Of a DNA stretch of 64,000 nucleotides, positions 23,498 through 33,752 are shown one piece after another; position 1 is the first letter of the stretch, and every line of letters starts with the position of its first letter. The DNA comes from Cytospora piceicola (Eukaryota > Ascomycota > Sordariomycetes > Diaporthales > Cytosporaceae). Both the position numbers and the translations under genes were made by a program. Location of the stretch: contig JALQBC010000033.1 of the NCBI GenBank assembly GCA_023375675.1, positions 428,111 through 492,110 on the forward strand. The letters are read 5' to 3'. The notes beneath the pieces were generated by a model. That model ran no database searches. It was not told the origin of the DNA and saw nothing but the letters and a program-made list of their open reading frames with translations.

Positions 23498-24846
23498 TCA
23501 CAGCTTGCTATCCCTCCTATCCCTCCCCTTTAGGAAGTGCATGTTCACCGGCGTGATGGCCTCTTCCCCGCCCAACACGGCCATGATGTTCCTCATAGCC
23601 AACTCCTCAAACCCTATATGCGTCTCCACCGTCCCGCCCGCGTTGTGACACGTCAACATGACCCGCCCCGGGTTCACACTCCTCCGGTCCCCATCACCAC
23701 CCACGACCTCCCCGCCCCGCGCGCCGGTAGACGCGAGGTCCAGGCCCGCAAACCTCAGCAGCCTCCTCGACACCCTCGGCTCGTCGGCGTGCACGTCCAG
23801 CCCGGCGGCGCTGACCCGCCCGCTCTCGAGCGCGTCGGCCAGCGCGTCCTCGTCGACCAGCGACCCGCGCGCGACGTTGACCAGCCGCCCGCCGGGCCTC
23901 ATCCAGCCCAGGACCTCGGCCGTGACCAGCGGGGGGCCGGCGCCGGGGGGCCCGCCGGGCGCGCACACGACCACGCAGTCGCTGGCGGCCACCAGCCCGC
24001 GCAGGGTGCCGTGGAAGGTCGCGCCCAGCGCCTCCTCCTCGGCGCGCGGCCGCCGCGCCACGTCGAAGTAGTGCACGGCCATGCCCATGCTCGGGTTGCC
24101 CAGCTTGCGCGCCACCATGCGCCCGATGTTGCCGAGGCCCACGAGGCCCAGCGCGTGGCCCCGCGGGTTGTGGCTGTGGTACACCGTGTGCTCGTGGCTG
24201 AAGCGGAACGCCGCCTCGGCGTCGGGGGCGGGGGCCGTCGTCCGCGAGGACATGTACGGGACCACGGCGGCCGACGTCGCCCAGGGTAGGTGCCGGAAGG
24301 TGGATATCACCATTGCCACGGCGAAGTCGGCGACGGCCTCGGAGGCTGCCAGGCCGCCGTTGCAGTAGATGATGCCTAGATATATGTACCCAAGGGGGTC
24401 ACATTCAGCCTCAAGACTTCACCTTCTGCTCCCCCCACCCCCCCCGGCCCCCAACGCCACCCGACACCCCTCTCCGTCAACAGTGACATGGGGCGTTGCG
24501 CTGCGCTGCGTTACTCTGTCTCTCACTCACCTCTCTCCCCGAGCGCCTCCGTGTCGACCCAGTCGAACCCCGCGCCCGCGCTCGCAAACACCCTGCAGCT
24601 CCGGGGCAGCAGGGCGACGAGCTCGGCGTCCCAGTTGCCCATCTCGCCGCCCGTGGACCAGAAGGGCCGGAAGATGGCGCTGAAGTCGCCCCACCGCCGC
24701 TCCGCCAGCGCCCGGGTGAATTCGGGCCTCTGGCGCTCGGACGCGCTGGGGCGGACGACGGTGAAGGCGGAGGAGAAGGAGGCGTAGGTCTCGGGGTTGT
24801 ATTTGATGGGGTCGCCTATGTGGAGGACGATGGGGCGTGATGCCAT
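23498..24846 (-). CDS. D-isomer-specific 2-hydroxyacid dehydrogenase
   Basis: Two exons on the minus strand (24846-24531, 24375-23498) give 397 aa; the 155-bp intron (GTGAGT...CTAG) leaves phase 1. Exon 1 (MASRPIVLHIGDPIKYN) is the start of the substrate domain. The coenzyme domain has GLGNIG (residues 185-190) with an acidic residue after the second strand (HYFDVARR), which suggests NAD rather than NADP. Catalytic signatures are NVARGSLVDE (substrate-binding Arg), GLDVHADEPRV (Glu) and CHNAGG (His). The family interconverts 2-oxo and D-2-hydroxy acids in the cytosol; the actual substrate (glyoxylate, hydroxypyruvate or another) cannot be told. An insert rich in Gly and Arg lies between DVHADEP and the catalytic His, longer than in typical members. 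The start is the only ATG fitting the family N terminus. Confidence 0.87.
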
Positions 24847-25677
24847 TGTTTTGGGTGCCCCCAGCTGGGAGGAGGGGCGTTTGCAAGGGACTTGGAAGTG
24901 AAGGGGTACGTATGTATGGTGACAGGGAAAACAGTTGACTCTTCTCTCCACGGCAGACTCAGGGCATTATAAGCACCGCTCTCATTTCCTCTTCTCCCTT
25001 TCAATGGGGTAGGAACTCCTGGGTAACAGGCTAGTATCTCACTGGCTGGGGAAGAAGGATCCCGTTGCCAAGGCGGAATACCACGACTGCGCATGCGGGT
25101 GGGAGCCCGGGAGGACCTCCTCCCGAGGTCGTCACGCATCGATTTGACGCTAGAGGACGGCCATCGTCGACCCTTTGCATACGCCCAACGACCCACCTGC
25201 CCAACCGCGTCAGTCAACTCATGGCTAGAAGGGTCCTTGGAGGTCGGGGCCCGGGGTCGAGGTTGTACAGGAACAAGGAGGGGGAAGACTGGCAGACAGG
25301 GGCAGACAGGGAGGATGTTGGGGTTGAAGTGGGTGGCGACTAGGGCTGTAACATCGCCCAACATGCCACTCAGCCAGTTTACCACAGCAGTCAGGCCAAA
25401 GTCTTATCCCCGCCGCGTAGCTTTTGTCTAAAGTCCGGGGTGACATCCCGCGTTGACCTGAACCACCTTTTCACACATCTATCGTGGGAATTGACACGAT
25501 TTTTGAAGACCCTTCTCACAAACGCCATCAAACTCACCCGTCTAGAAAGCAAACGCAGTATTTCCGTCGTCACCTTCTAAACTACTTAACTACCTAGCTT
25601 GTTTGCCGTGCAAACCATCAGTCACAGCCCCGAAAGATCGCAGTTTCCCATGAAGCCAGCCACGAGAGCCTACACCC
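24847..25677. other. Intergenic region upstream of the dehydrogenase
   Basis: No supported gene; the overlapping open frames on both strands have no family resemblance. It contains the promoter of the minus-strand dehydrogenase and the 3' region of the ankyrin gene. Confidence 0.5.
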
Positions 25678-26493
25678 CTACATCGGTGCCTCGGCTTCTT
25701 TGAGAGCCTCCGCACATGCCAGGTGCCCATAGTGCTCTGCAGTCTGTCTCGGCGTCAGCCCGGCAGCATTCCGGACATCTCTCCTCGCGCCCCTCTCCAG
25801 GAGTAACGTGATGCACGGCAGCTCACCACTCGCCGCGGCGGAGTGCAGCGGTGTTCCCCAGGCCTCGTCTGTTTCCCAGTCTGGGTTCTCCGGCTCTGGT
25901 ATTGCATCGATGTCGAACAACTCGCCTGCCTCGTCCAGGAGCACTCGCAGACCCACGACGTTGCCCCGCTGAGCGGCCACCATCATGGCATAGGGCCCCA
26001 CGGCGCCGTGTCGGAGCAGAAGGCTGATTATTTCGGGCGGGGTCTCCGGCCTCGAACAGGCGGCCTCGAGCGCACTCGACACGGTGGGATGGCTCCGGGG
26101 GTTACAGTTCGGGTCGGCCCCGTGCGCCAGCAGCCAGCGCGCCAGGTCCGGCTTGTCCTTGAAGAGCAGCGCGCAGATCAGTACGTCGCCGCGGTGGTCC
26201 AGGCTGAAGTTGATATCCCATCCGTGCTGTAGCATGCACTCGAATATGGTAATGTGACCCCCGGCCAGAGCGGCCTCGGTAGCTTTGCAGTAGCAATAAC
26301 ATCCACGGTCCAGCAGCAGGTTCGCTGCATCGACGTGTCCTTGCCGAAGGGCCGCACAGAGTGCTGGCTGCAGGGGCTCGAGATCTGGTGACTCCCACTG
26401 ATCGAGAAGCTGTTGCAGCTCATCACATTGGTTGTCATGAGCTGCGGATTGGATCGAGTCCGCAAGCGACTTGGGAGGGGATGTGGAAGGCAT
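25678..26493 (-). CDS. Ankyrin-repeat protein
   Basis: Single-exon 271-aa frame. After a short polar N terminus it is almost entirely ankyrin repeats. Recognisable helix pairs are QPALCAALRQGHVDAANLLL, TEAALAGGHITIFECMLQHG, LICALLFKDKPDLARWLL, LEAACSRPETPPEIISLLL, MMVAAQRGNVVGLRVLL, and TPLHSAAASGELPCITLLL with its GARRDVRNAAGLTPRQTA continuation. There are about seven repeats, several diverged, with a longer loop (FDIDAIPEPENPDWET) before the last two. No catalytic domain and no signal peptide are visible, so it is probably a cytosolic protein-binding scaffold. It is too short to be the NLR-type ankyrin proteins of which another lies at 32.9-42.2 kb, and the two do not look like copies of each other. 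The start codon is the first ATG of the frame. Confidence 0.82.
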   Translation of the reverse strand: MPSTSPPKSLADSIQSAAHDNQCDELQQLLDQWESPDLEPLQPALCAALRQGHVDAANLLLDRGCYCYCKATEAALAGGHITIFECMLQHGWDINFSLDHRGDVLICALLFKDKPDLARWLLAHGADPNCNPRSHPTVSSALEAACSRPETPPEIISLLLRHGAVGPYAMMVAAQRGNVVGLRVLLDEAGELFDIDAIPEPENPDWETDEAWGTPLHSAAASGELPCITLLLERGARRDVRNAAGLTPRQTAEHYGHLACAEALKEAEAPM

Positions 26494-26948
26494 GATTTGC
26501 TCGAGCCTGCAGTGAAAGGTTGTTTACAGAAGCAGCGATATAATGGGACATGTAAATCTGACAGTGAAAGAGTCAGAGAGGCAGCATGATCTGTATCTTA
26601 TGAATGAATAGAAGCGAAAGAAAAGGGGGGGGGGGTCTGGGAATGGCCACACGTGCGATTTGATATCCATAGAAGCTGACATTGAATTTATTGTAGTTGT
26701 TGGGTGGCTATGCTGCACAGCGTCAAATGTTGACCCAGACAAAGGAAGACAACTGGCTCACGAAAAACACACCCACAGGTTGGCTATAGGTGTGCCAACC
26801 CACACTTTATATCACACATCGAGAAACCGCATGTTGGATGATGATGATATGAGCTAGATATTGGATTCCTTTTACCGGAGTCAAGGCATCCAATAGGTCT
26901 AATTATATGATCTAATTATTAGAGGGGTAAGCTATAGGGGGTCACTAA
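26494..26948. other. Intergenic region upstream of the ankyrin gene
   Basis: Promoter-side sequence with a G-run at about 26627-26635; no gene was seen. AT content rises sharply towards the small TIR element that follows. Confidence 0.5.
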
Positions 26949-27271
26949 ATAGTGACCCCCCCCCCTTTATTATCTCGTACAAGAAAATATCCTCAGTTAT
27001 CATAGAAATCAGTTGGATACCTAGGGTATCTTCTTTTTTAGTGTACGGATCCCCTATAATATGCTAAAGGGGGTGCTTATTCTTGCTGGTATAAGCTTAT
27101 TCTATCCCTACCTACATTTTAAGCACCCCCCTTTCAGCATATAAATCTGAAATTAGGACCGGTTAGGGCTACGGTCAGGGAAACTAACACTAAAATCTTA
27201 AATATATGGCCTGTGCGTAGACCCCCTTTAGAGATGCTTTGGCGTATGATACATAAAGGGGGGTCACTATT
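26949..27271. mobile_element. MITE-like element with terminal inverted repeats
   Basis: A 323-bp AT-rich segment is bounded by inverted ends: AATAGTGACCCCCC at the left passes into CCCCTTTAT, and ATAAAGGGGGGTCACTATT closes the right. Inside is a second inverted pair (27059-27079 and 27120-27142, arms ATATGCT(A/G)AAGGGGGTGCTTA). Just left of the element, 26936-26947 carries another outward copy of the terminal motif (GGGGGTCACTA), making a near-palindromic junction. There is no coding capacity. The ends fit a non-autonomous DNA transposon; no clear target duplication can be called. Confidence 0.65.
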
Positions 27272-29329
27272 GTACTGTATATGTAGGTATAGTTAATCTC
27301 AAATATGCCGGAGATCAAGCCAGCTCCAGATGTAAGCTGTCGGTTGTGACCTGTCAAAAACATGCATATGCATACTTGAGTGATTATGCATGCAGCATCA
27401 TATCAGCATGGCGGTGTTACGACTTGGCTCCTTGCTTGTCTGCCAGATATATACTTAAGTAGGCAGATAGCGACTGAAGTCATTAACAGCTTGCTAACAG
27501 GTACGGACCGCCTTTACACGCTGAATACCCGAGGATTACACCAGACTGGCCTTGAGAGTTGAGACTTATGTGTTATGCTCGATTTGTTGACGCGCAAGGT
27601 ACGAAATCTTGGCATGTAGCAAAACCCTGCATGAGTTTTATTCTGGATCGGTCGGCAGGAGGCATACAATTGTCAAACTCGATATACAAGTATCCAGACT
27701 GTCCAGTCACTAATGATCGTAGCTCCCGGTTACTGGCTTTGCTGGCTTCAGTCAAATCTCAAATGGTGAGGTTATTATTGTTCCCGGTGACTCGTTATGT
27801 GGTCTGAGTAACCCAGAAGAATGTTACATACAAAATATAGTATGATGACCCAACTGCCGTAGACGTCGAAGGTGCCTTAACCGGCTGTATTGGTATGATT
27901 CATTATCAAGGATGCAGTTGTTATCCTGGATATTCAGCGGCTGTCATCTCTACCACACAGGATGAATCATACATATCTTCATTCCCTGTCCACTCCGTAT
28001 TCAGCCTTCCCACATATATACATGTATGTACTTGCTTTTACTACTTCATCTCCGGGTAAAGTGGCTCTGGGCCAATCTTCACACACTGCTCCCAGAATGA
28101 GTTCAAGGTACCCATGAGAGGATGGAGACAACGCGAGTTACCACTGATATCAGCATATGATCAAGCCCTGGAGGCTGTTTGTTTTTCTGATCAATCTGAT
28201 TACCTAGGTACAGATCACAGGAGAATAGTCAATACCGCCCAGCTTGCGTCGCGTAAGTTGTTTATATATTAAAAGCACTTGCTTTATGGGAGGATGACGT
28301 CCACGATTATAATGATTAGTATAGGACCTACCGGCTAAACCGGAATATCTCGGTCTGAGTTCTGTAACCTACCCTGGGGTAAGTAAGCAAGGAACAGCTT
28401 ATGTGCAATCTCCCAGAGGTGGATACTTATGTGTTCGAGAAGGTCGAATAAGTCAAGGCTTCGATCGGTACCAACGTTGAAACCGCTAGCCTCTCCTGAG
28501 TTGTAGGATGGCAAGGAGACCCCGGACCGAGCTTAATGTAATAGTAATGGCATTCGGGAGAACATTGTTTTCCCTGTATGAAAGTTTTCCATACGGGCGC
28601 GACATGATGTCAACGACTCAAAGACCTGCCCCGGGTATTGACTACCCATTAACGACTGTCGTGTTGATCGAGACTTTGTAACGCTATGTGTTACAACACA
28701 ATGTCGCAGCGAGTCTGATGCACTAATGTAAGTGCCAGATACTACGCTAAGCCTAATCTGATTGCAACTTTTACTTGATCATAGCAGCAGCAACACCCGA
28801 CAAGTGGATCAATGTTAAACCGGAAATTCTATTTTCTACTCGCCAGAGAAAGACTTATTCATCTTGGTATTCGGGGTTGGGGTGCTTGTGTTGGTTCCAA
28901 AAAGGCTTCCTCCGGTGTGCCCCTGACTTTCGAAACGATCCGGTGCCCCTTCGAGGAATACTACAGTACCCACTCGTCAACCGATGTTTCAAGTTGACGC
29001 CTGCTGTCAAGATCTCACGCTTTGAAATCCTCCGAGCGTTGGTAATTTCGACGAGTGATCATGATGCCACTGTTATATTTTCCCGCCATTCACGGTATGG
29101 TGCTTTGAACCTTTAATTACCAACAGGAAGGATCTAGGCCCTCCTGAACCATGACGGCGGATATGAGCACTAGGGGTTGAACGGCTCGTATTGCCGACAG
29201 TATTTTTTTTTTGAATAAATATAACCACCGCCGACTGTTCTCTGTTTTTGTGTTTTCCTCAAGCTCTCATTCCCTCAGAGAAATTCACTCACTCATTCAT
29301 TCATTCACTCACTCACACGTTCCTTCATT
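27272..29329. other. Two-kilobase gene-poor region before the endoglucanase
   Basis: AT-richer than the flanking gene-rich DNA. Open frames are short and not family-like (the longest, 28775-29116 plus, has no recognisable motif). The last 150 bp contains a TATA-like ATAAATATAA at about 29215 and CT-rich, TCAC/ATTC-repeat leader sequence typical of a strong fungal promoter for the secreted enzyme. Confidence 0.5.
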
Positions 29330-30673
29330 ATGCGTGTCTCTTCTTCTTTCCTCGCGGCTGGTCTCGCGGCATCAGCTCTTGCGGCTCCGGGAGCCCAGCG
29401 AAGAAGCTGTAAGAGCAAGTCGGCGAGCGCCTCCTTGGCCAGCGCCGTTCCCAGCGCCGTGCCCAGTGCTGCTAGCATCGCCGTGCCCACCTATTCGAGC
29501 GTTGCTGTGGCCGGTGCCTCGAGCGCTGCTCCAAGTGTCGCTGCTTCGAGTGCCGCCGCTTCGAGTGCCGTCGCTTCGAGTGCCGCCGCTTCGAGTGTCG
29601 CTTCTTCTTCCTCAAGCAGCGCTCCGGCTGCCACCTCCGGCGTCACTACTAGCGCCAGCACTGGAGGATCTCTCCGCTTCCTCGGTGCGTCCGAGTCCGG
29701 CGCCGAGTTTGGAACAGGTTCGATCCCGGGTGCCTACGGCACCGACTACATCTTCCCGGACACTTCGACCATCCAGTCGCTCATGGACTTGGGCATGAAC
29801 ATGTTCCGAATTCCCTTCCTCATGGAGCGCCTCGCCCAGGGCACCATGACGGCCACGCTGGACGCGGAGTACCTCGCCAACCTGACGACCGTCGTCAAGT
29901 ACATCACCGACGCCGGCAAGTACGCCGCGCTGGACCCGCACAACTACGCCCGCTACGACGGCTCCATCATCTCGTCCACCTCGGACTTCAAGACCTTCTG
30001 GACCAACGTCGCCACCGAGTTCGCCGACAACTCCAACGTCGTCTTCGACTGCAACAACGAGCCCCACGACATGAGCACCGACACCCAGACCGCGGAGCTC
30101 ATGCAGGCCTGCGTCGACGGCGTGCGCGCCGCCGGCGCCACCACCCAGTACATCTTCGTCGAGGGAACCTCGTACACGGGCGCCTGGACCTGGACGACCT
30201 CGGGCAACAGCGAGAACATGGGGGCCATCACCGACACGGTCGACAACCTGCTCGTCTACGAGATGCACCAGTACCTCGACAGCGACGGGTCCGGAACCTC
30301 CGAGACCTGTGTGTCCACCACCATCGGTGCCGAGCGCGTCAAGGATGCTACAACCTGGCTGCGTGACAACAACAAGATCGGCATCATCGGCGAGTTTGCC
30401 GGTGGCGCCAACGCTGACTGCGAGACGGCTGTTGAGGGCATGTTGTCCTACTTGACCGACAACAGCGATGTCTGGCTGGGTGCTATGTGGTGGGGTGCTG
30501 GTCCTTGTAAGTCTTTCTTTCCCACATATATTGGCATTGCCTTTGTAATACGTGATCGGTATACTAACGACTGATTTCTAGGGTGGGGCGACTACATCTA
30601 CTCCATGGAGCCCTCCAGCGGCGCTGGTTACACGGCTTACAAGAGCATCCTCAGCCAGTACGCTCCTTCTTAA
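29330..30673 (+). CDS. Secreted GH5 (subfamily 5-like) endo-beta-1,4-glucanase without CBM1
   Basis: Two exons (29330-30506, 30582-30673), 422 aa. The signal peptide is [18 protein letters not shown] with cleavage before APG. Residues about 25-110 are a Ser/Ala/Val-rich O-glycosylation-type linker. The GH5 catalytic domain starts near residue 112 ([14 protein letters not shown], then [13 protein letters not shown]). Acid/base Glu244 lies in CNNEPHDM and nucleophile Glu355 in IGEFAGG. Other signatures are [17 protein letters not shown] and [18 protein letters not shown], the last completed by the small second exon across a GTAAGT...CTAG intron. The family cleaves internal bonds of cellulose outside the cell. 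Cellulases of this group usually carry an N-terminal CBM1 before the linker; here only the linker remains, with a single Cys (RRSCKSK) near the N terminus. Confidence 0.92.
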
Positions 30674-31136
30674 GTCTTAAAACGGCAGCTTAAACCAGGA
30701 ACTCTGGCAATGGGATAAACTTCTTTGTAAATATGGAAATTTCCTTCACGTGTGTAACTAGACCAAGACAAAAGATTTCTATGGCCTGGAAGCCAATAGA
30801 ATGAAGCCATAGTTTGCGCGGTGTGTTCGACACTTTCCCCCCAATTCAACTCACAAACGCTGCGATCGTATTATCTAAATATAAATAAGTACACGATCTG
30901 ATATATATATTTCCTGTCAGCTGGCCTCCTGGGTGACTACCAACCTAAAGTACTTTCGTATGTCAAGTGACCGTTAAACGCTTGATGTTTTATCAAGTCG
31001 AGAATATGCTGTTCTACCAGCCTATGCTGTATATTATGTGCAGCTTCTTAACAGAGGTTCGCGGGTTAATGAATGCTGGAAGCATGTTGACGTCGGCTTA
31101 AACTTGATGAATAGAAACAAAAATGAAGCTTGAGTT
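30674..31136. other. Endoglucanase 3' region
   Basis: This is 3' UTR and AT-rich spacer. No gene was seen. Confidence 0.5.
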
Positions 31137-31218
31137 CGCCCATTGGAGGGGTCGAACCTCCATCTCCACTGTGCTGCAGCCAACCACCCGAGGTGCCTTA
31201 CCATTAGACCAAACGGAC
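31137..31218 (-). tRNA. tRNA-like Pol III unit; anticodon arm not resolved (intron-bearing, pseudo, or SINE head)
   Basis: The minus strand has an acceptor pair GTCCGTT/AATGGGC (seven pairs allowing G-U), a D arm GTCT-AATGGTA-AGGC with A-box TGGTCTAATGG, and a perfect T arm GGAGG-TTCGACC-CCTCC with B-box. A T5 run follows about 13 nt downstream, as for a Pol III terminator. The middle 33 nt, about ten more than an intronless tRNA needs, does not fold into a good 5-bp anticodon stem in any register I tried. The identity is therefore open, with Pro-like features in the D arm. It may be an intron-containing tRNA, a degenerate copy, or the tRNA-derived head of a SINE. Confidence 0.5.
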
Positions 31219-32956
31219 CACTTCTCCATCTTTAAATCTTATCTATAAAGAACGGAAACCGGGTGAGAGACCAGGTCGTTAGCCTACTGGCTGGAAGGGA
31301 CCAAGGCAAGAGACGTGGCGCAATGACAGCGCGGGTCCGAACCACCAGAGCGAGGTGTACCCTAGGGTACTTAGGCCAGCGAAGCACAAGCTTCCTGGTT
31401 CGACTACCGACTGCGGTATCCCCATTCCCTTCCTCACTATACAACCTCTGATATATTTTGCTACAGCACCGGGCTTTATGGAGGTTACCTCACCGGCATA
31501 ATTCCACAAGAACCTGGCAATCGGTGTAAACCTCGGTCTTGCTGATACCTCCGGGCTGGATTGTCTTGCCTAGTCCGATGCTGACGATACCAAGCCGTTT
31601 AGTCATATGCTCGTGCCGCCGCCCAGCTTTATTGCGTGAGAGTTTATCGCGTACGAGTTTATTGCGTGTAGAATATGCATGCGTCCGCACTTGCACCACG
31701 ACCTGCCGCAGCACGATGGCCTGGACGAAGGTGCCTAGGAAGCCTATAGTCGCAACCATCTTCGCGTACATCATGTTGGTGAGGTTGGAGAAAATGAAGG
31801 TGATCTAGGGGTGGAACTGGTTCTGGTCAACGTAGCGAAGTGACTAGGTGAAGGCCAAGTCGTCGATAATGTCCTACTATACTTAATGCTTTGATACTCA
31901 ACGCCTCGTGTTATCCATCTGCGCGGCACTGTTGCTTTCTTCACATCGCTCTCTTTGTCTGATCCTTCCATAGCCATAACCAATGGTAAGCCACCCTGCC
32001 ACAACTTCACAGATGGCTCTTAACATATGTAGAATGTGACCCCGGATATGTTGAGGCTCCATTTGGTTTCGATGAAAAATGAAGCAAGTTCGTTTCTGCA
32101 ATACTGGTGAGAAATAGCCCCGAGCTCGAGAGCATCACCGGCGTCCCAAGACCTGAAGTATTAATTATGGACAGTAGCCAGCGGCTAAAATGCACGCTGC
32201 AATCTGCGGCTTGTTGAGTGAATCTCTGTTGTCCTGCATATTCGTCAGATGCAGATACTATATACTTAAGTACATACAGTGGCTACCCCCTATATATCAT
32301 ATGGCCCATCCAAGCCACCTGTATGATACATAAGGGACATATGAATAGGGGTAAGGGATATGACATATCAAGGGTTTATGTTATATATAGATATAATATA
32401 TGGGTGGTAGCTACTGTAGTAGAAATGAGCCTCTTATTTCCTAACAAATATCCAAGATAATCAGTCGCAATTCCAAAGAAATTCCATGCTACAGCACGAA
32501 AGGGATGGAAGCGCTATAACAGAAATAACAAAAACATTAAAGAAAGCAAGAGAAAAGAGGAGAACAGAAACAAAAGAAGGGGAACGTCAAGTTACTGAGA
32601 ATATATCCATAGCCTTCGCCTTACATACGTTCTGTAACAACTAACCCCTCCAGCTTCCCTTGGCTAAAAAGCGACGTTAATGTGCAACCCACCGCCTCCT
32701 TTGTACGTGATCAGGGAATCCGATATCAGCATGCCGCAACGTACACCCAGGCATCCGACCAAACGTGTCTAAGACAGTGGACTGCGTTGACCAAGCCCCA
32801 GTCTTGTCAGGAACGGAAGTTTTCCAGCTGATGATACGAGGTGATCCTGCCCGTACACGCCTTGCCTTCCCTGAAATAGACAGTCGCCTCGTAGTCGGTG
32901 AGGCAGCACCGACAGCTTCCTCGACTGATGATGGACTATTTGGAAGGCCTGGTGTA
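31219..32956. other. Gene-poor region between the tRNA-like unit and the NLR 3' end
   Basis: No intact gene. The minus-strand stretch 31490-31850 can be read as a decayed membrane-protein-like piece (NMMYAKMVATIGFLGTFVQA) with in-frame stops upstream; I do not recognise its family. AT-rich sequence with ATATAG runs occupies about 32260-32460. Confidence 0.45.
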
Positions 32957-33634
32957 TTACAGATGTCCCGTTGTGGACACTGGGCTTCCAAGAAACAGTC
33001 GCCTAGTGCCCGGCGCCGAGTGCACACTTATGCTTTCATCGTCGGTATCAATATCATCCTGAGGCGCCTCTTCAACCAGTATGTCAACAACTTTCGCGTG
33101 GCCGTTTTCCCTCGCCCAGTCAATCGGTAGCCATCCGTAACGATCACGCACTGTCGGCGTCGCACCCTTTTCCAGGAGCAGCCTGACCATCGACTCGTGC
33201 CCCTTGGACGCCGCGGTGTGCAGTGGGGTGGCGCCATATTCCCCAACACGGTCCACCGTGGCCCCGTGATCGAGCAGCAGCTGAGCCATGTTGATGTCCT
33301 CCTTGTCCACGGCTACATTGAGCGGCGTGCCGCTATACTTCGCCTCAGCGTCGACATAGGCTTCTAGGTCGAGCAGCAAGTTGGCGATCTTGAGTTGTCC
33401 ATTCGCTGCGGCGTCGTGCAGTGGCGTCGCCCCATATATGTCCTTTAAATCTATATGCCACCTTCCTCGGCGCAAAAGAACTCGCACCATGTCGGGGTGG
33501 CCGAACCGCACCGCCAAGTGGAGAGAGCTTTCCTGGATCGCGTTCATAAAAGCAACGGAGGCCCCATGCTCGACGAGCAGCTCCGCAATGGCCGTTCGTC
33601 CAAGGCGCGCGGCTTTATGGAGCGCCGACTCGCC
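32957..33634 (-). pseudogene. C-terminal ankyrin part of the NLR-like gene, cut off by a transposon
   Basis: Minus-strand frame beginning GESALHKAARLGRTAIAELL and running through about six ankyrin repeats (SSLHLAVRFGHPDMVRVLL, TPLHDAAANGQLKIANLLL, TPLNVAVDKEDINMAQLLL, TPLHTAASKGHESMVRLLL, LPIDWARENGHAKVVDIL), then an acidic tail to the stop at 32957. The open frame continues a few codons into the transposon end and picks up a Met there, but that Met belongs to the terminal repeat. The first residue, Gly at 33634, is exactly where the next 33-residue repeat should begin after the last repeat at 37882. This piece is therefore the 3' end of the gene at 37882-42233. It has no promoter of its own that I can see. 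Its sequence is GC-normal and apparently free of RIP despite touching a mutated transposon. Confidence 0.85.
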
Positions 33635-33752
33635 GCTGTCATCGGCGATCAACCCTTCCGAAAGGCGTATAGGTCATACGCACGGTCTAGGCGTATTTCG
33701 TATAATCTAGCCGGAACAGCTAAACTACCCTAACAGGCTATATCTCGACTAT

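Noticed and set aside
28775..29116. 113-codon plus-strand frame before the endoglucanase
   Set aside because: No motif, unusual composition and AT-rich gene-poor surroundings; chance frame.
31310..31425. Second tRNA-like sequence (GTGGCGCAATGACAGCGC resembles a D arm; TGGTTCGACTACC resembles a T loop)
   Set aside because: The acceptor strands do not pair and the spacing is far too long; at best a relic.
33635..33652. Met start of the downstream ankyrin frame at 33652
   Set aside because: The Met and next few codons lie inside the transposon terminal repeat, so they are not the native start of a separate gene.
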